Positions 61,967-64,000 of a stretch of DNA of 64,000 bases are shown one piece after another. Below the pieces are notes generated by a model. The model was not told where the DNA came from and searched no databases. It saw only the letters and a list, made by a program, of their open reading frames with translations. Position 1 is the first letter of the stretch, and each line of letters begins with the position of its first letter. Made by a program: the position numbers and the translations under genes. Origin of the DNA: Dactylosporangium roseum (lineage in GTDB: Bacteria > Actinomycetota > Actinomycetes > Mycobacteriales > Micromonosporaceae). Location of the stretch: contig NZ_CP073721.1 of the NCBI RefSeq assembly GCF_025264685.1, positions 1,541,001-1,605,000 of the forward strand, in the 5' to 3' direction.

Positions 61967-63178
61967 ATGCAACGCATACTGTCCGACCAACTCCCGGCCC
62001 ACACGGGTGAGACCGTCCGGCTCGCCGGCTGGGTCCATCGCCGACGGGTCCTGTCCAAGGTCGCCTTTCTCGTGCTGCGCGACCGCCGCGGGCTCGCCCA
62101 GGTGGTGTGCCCGTCGGCCGAGCTGCCGGCGGAGGAGACGGTGGTCGAGGTGACCGGGCGGGTCACCGCCAACGCGGTCGCTCCCGGCGGGGTCGAGCTG
62201 GTGTCGCCGTCGATCACGGTGCTGTCGCAGGCCGAACCGCCGCCGGTGGAGCTGTTCCGGCCCGCGCTGGGCGCCTCGCTGCCCGCGCTGCTCGACCACG
62301 CGCCGGTCACGCGCCGGCACCCGTCCCGGCGCGAGCTCTTCGCGGCGTCGTCGGCGGCGGTGCGGGCGTTCCGGTCGACGCTCGACGAGTTCGGGTTCAC
62401 GGAGGTCTTCACGCCGAAGATCGTCGGTACCGCGACCGAGTCCGGCGCCAACGTGTTCGCCGTCGACTACTTCGGCCGGCCCGCGTATCTGGCCCAGTCC
62501 CCGCAGTTCTACAAGCAGACGATGGTCGGCGTGTTCGAGCGGGTCTACGAGGTGGGGCCGGTGTTCCGGGCCGAGCCGCACGACACGTCGCGGCACCTGG
62601 CGGCGTATACGTCCCTCGACGCCGAGCTCGGGTTCATCGCCGACCATCGCGACGTGATGGAAGTACTGACGGCGGTGCTCCGGTCGATGGTGCGGGCCAC
62701 CGGGGTCGAGGGTGTGCGGCTGCCCGGGACGGTGCCGGTGCTGCACTTCGGCGAGGCGCTGGAGGTCGCCGGTGCCGCGCCGGACGAGCCGGACCTGGCA
62801 CCGGAGCACGAGCGTGCGCTCGGACTGTGGGCGCTGCGGGAGCACGGGTCCGACTTCATCTACGTGGAGGGGTACCCGATGGTGAAGCGGCCCTTCTACA
62901 CGTATCCGGGGCGGTCGTTCGACCTGGTCTTCCGCGGGATGGAGCTGGTCACCGGCGGGCAGCGCCTGCACCGGTACGAGGACTACCTCGCCGCGCTGAC
63001 CGCCCGCGGCGAGCAGCCGGAGGCGTATGCGTCGTACCTCGCGGCGTTCCGCCACGGGATGCCGCCGCACGGCGGGTTCGCGATCGGGCTGGAGCGGTTC
63101 CTGGCGCGGTTGACCGGCGCGGCGAACGTCCGCGAGACGACGCTCTTCCCACGTGACCTGCACCGGCTCGCGCCGTAA
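61967..63178 (+). CDS. aspS: Aspartyl-tRNA synthetase, archaeal/non-discriminating type
   Basis: 403 residues, about 190 shorter than the bacterial-type AspRS because it lacks the GAD insertion, so it is the archaeal-type (AspRS2) form. N-terminal OB anticodon domain (VRLAGWVHRRRVLSKVAFLVLRDRRG), class II motifs 2 (FRAEPHDTSRHLAAYTSLDAE, in parts) and 3 (GGFAIGLERFLARL). His24 and Pro73 (GWVH, APGGVEL) occupy positions where, as I recall, non-discriminating enzymes carry His/Pro and discriminating ones Trp/Lys, so it may also charge tRNA-Asn with Asp. ATG 61967 is 6 nt after GGAGG; GTG 61961 is too close. Controlled by the T-box leader. Confidence 0.93.
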   Translation: MQRILSDQLPAHTGETVRLAGWVHRRRVLSKVAFLVLRDRRGLAQVVCPSAELPAEETVVEVTGRVTANAVAPGGVELVSPSITVLSQAEPPPVELFRPALGASLPALLDHAPVTRRHPSRRELFAASSAAVRAFRSTLDEFGFTEVFTPKIVGTATESGANVFAVDYFGRPAYLAQSPQFYKQTMVGVFERVYEVGPVFRAEPHDTSRHLAAYTSLDAELGFIADHRDVMEVLTAVLRSMVRATGVEGVRLPGTVPVLHFGEALEVAGAAPDEPDLAPEHERALGLWALREHGSDFIYVEGYPMVKRPFYTYPGRSFDLVFRGMELVTGGQRLHRYEDYLAALTARGEQPEAYASYLAAFRHGMPPHGGFAIGLERFLARLTGAANVRETTLFPRDLHRLAP

Positions 63179-63183
63179 ATCGA

Positions 63184-63212
63184 TTGCCCGGCATGCAGTG
63201 AAGATCTATAAT
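63184..63212 (+). promoter_or_regulatory. Near-consensus sigma-70-type promoter
   Basis: TTGCCC (63184-63189), 17-nt spacer, perfect TATAAT (63207-63212). Transcription would start near 63219 and run into a region without a recognised gene. Confidence 0.6.
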
Positions 63213-63218
63213 TGATAC

Positions 63219-63260
63219 ATGCGTACTAACGGGGATGGCGTCTGGGATGCACCGCGATGA
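63219..63260 (+). CDS. Possible leaderless 13-codon ORF
   Basis: ATG 6 nt after the TATAAT box, then MRTNGDGVWDAPR and TGA. The spacing equals that of the leaderless genes in this window. May be a leader peptide, or chance at the 5' end of a small RNA. Confidence 0.25.
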   Translation: MRTNGDGVWDAPR

Positions 63261-63745
63261 CGGATGGGCGCGAGGTGGCCGGCGGGCCGCCGCGCGCCGC
63301 ATCGGCTCAGCTCGCGCCGCTGTTGATCACCAACTGTGGCAGCGAATGACGCCTTGATGGAAGCGGTCGTTCGGGTGGGCTAGGACGACCACTTCCGGCT
63401 TTCTGTCTACAAAGGATGGTTGTGGTACCGGGCCGGGTCGAGGCCGAGCGGCTCGGCGTCGAACCTCGGGCCCGCGTCGCTCAACGCGACGTCGAGGTGA
63501 CGGCGGGCCTCGGGCGTCGCGACGATCGGATACGCGCCGACCGGCCGTGCTCCCTGTGCGCGGTTCGTCGACGAACCCGTGCGGTTGCTCGGCCGGCCGC
63601 GGATGGAGGTCGGTCTCGTCCGGCACCGGAAACGGCAGGTGCTGCCACAGTTCGACGCGCGGACGTGCGCTGCGCGCCCGACTGGGATTCGTCTGTGGAC
63701 GCTGCCGCATGCGGCGGCTCGATGCCGGTCGCGAGGTGTCGCAAA

Positions 63746-63797
63746 GTGGACCTTGGTGGGTTCGGTGGCCACGGCCACGGAATCCACCAAGATCAAC
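63746..63797. repeat. Imperfect palindrome
   Basis: Arms 63746-63770 and 63773-63797 pair at 21 of 25 positions with a 2-nt centre (63771-63772). Confidence 0.75.
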
Positions 63798-63911
63798 GTT
63801 CTGTGGGATTTGGTTGATCTCGGGCTCGGCTAAGGCGACAATTCGGGCGTGGTGTGTTGCCGCCGAGGTGTGCCGGCCGGCGCGGGTTCCGGCTCGATCC
63901 GCCGCCGTGCC

Positions 63912-63985
63912 GCTCGACCTCATGATCATGGAAGAGATCTGGCTGCCCCGATAGCCACATCTTTCCCATGATCTGTGAAGTCGCC
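63912..63985. repeat. Palindromic repeat element, copy 2
   Basis: Same family as 21172-21245: identical GCCCCGAT loop, arms 63921-63944 and 63953-63976 (18 of 24 pairs, outer end frayed), same GCTCGA.CT and GTCGCC flanks. Confidence 0.85.
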
Positions 63986-64000
63986 CGGCCTGGAACGCCG

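Larger units (their letters stand above)
63261..64000. other. Gene-free tail of the window
   Basis: No reading frame with a recognisable product on either strand; long antisense frames here are arginine-rich low-complexity translations. The stretch holds two inverted-repeat elements (63746-63797 and 63912-63985). Confidence 0.5.

Noticed and set aside
63327..63929. Minus-strand frames in the gene-free tail with peptide-like patches (VELWQHLPFPVPDETDLHP and others)
   Set aside because: The patches fall in different frames, have no start signal and match no family I recognise; possibly a decayed gene but not supportable.

Overview
The window is high-GC DNA with actinobacterial gene order and signals: GTG starts are frequent, start codons often overlap the preceding stop (ATGA/GTGA), many genes have a -10-like TANNNT hexamer placed for leaderless transcription, and TTA codons are almost absent. 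The order ddl-like/thiL/DUF3515/rpmB/fakA-like/recG/rsmD/coaD/sepIVA/yceD/rpmF/plsX/rnc/mutM/smc/ftsY, then amt/glnK/glnD/ffh/rpsP/khpA/rimM/trmD/rplS/lepB/rnhB/DUF2469/yraN/comM/dprA, then rpsB/tsf/pyrH/frr/cdsA/rlmN is the conserved actinomycete chromosomal core. Family-level placement cannot be proved from the window; a member of the Micromonosporaceae (Actinoplanes/Dactylosporangium-like) is my inference.

Layout. 0-9 kb: cell-wall ligase remnant, thiamine phosphate kinase, a stand-alone Lrp ligand domain, L28, a FakA-like kinase, RecG, RsmD, CoaD. 9.4-14.5 kb: SepIVA, YceD, L32, PlsX, RNase III, a GT-C membrane glycosyltransferase, MutM. 14.6-16.4 kb: an accessory patch with a Spherulin4-like and a decayed CAP-like protein. 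16.4-25.5 kb: SMC, HAD hydrolase, a ~0.95 kb island with glutathione peroxidase flanked by long inverted repeats, a degenerate Nudix protein, a PhoD-like phosphatase, FtsY. 26.4-32.2 kb: GlnR-boxed amt-glnK-glnD nitrogen cluster, then ffh. 33.3-40.9 kb: tandem DUF402 proteins, the rpsP-khpA-rimM-trmD-rplS translation block, two signal peptidases, RNase HII. 40.9-45.5 kb: variable block (M23 peptidase; an ACT/RHH-like/Xer/PLP-enzyme overlapping operon; a MarR-GNAT fusion) bounded by two pairs of DnaA-box-like sites. 45.5-49.8 kb: yraN-comM-dprA and an aminotransferase. 49.9-57.8 kb: a repetitive membrane protein, then rpsB-tsf-pyrH-frr-cdsA-rlmN and a DivIVA-like protein with four GY..VD modules. 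58-63.2 kb: a metallo-beta-lactamase/Rieske fusion, a DUF2786 protein, a YihY-family membrane protein and an archaeal-type aspartyl-tRNA synthetase. 63.2-64 kb: no gene I can support, but a near-consensus promoter and two palindromic elements.

The most striking element is a complete T-box leader (61805-61966) in front of the archaeal-type AspRS: an ultrashort Stem I whose terminal loop holds GAC codons, Stems II and III, an antisequestrator with the canonical TGGCACC bulge and an 8-bp A1 helix, and an alternative helix that hides the Shine-Dalgarno. It predicts tRNA-Asp sensing at the level of translation. Other items of note are a dispersed palindromic repeat family with two copies here, a Ddl homologue at the canonical locus lacking catalytic residues, and a consistent leaderless-promoter signature.
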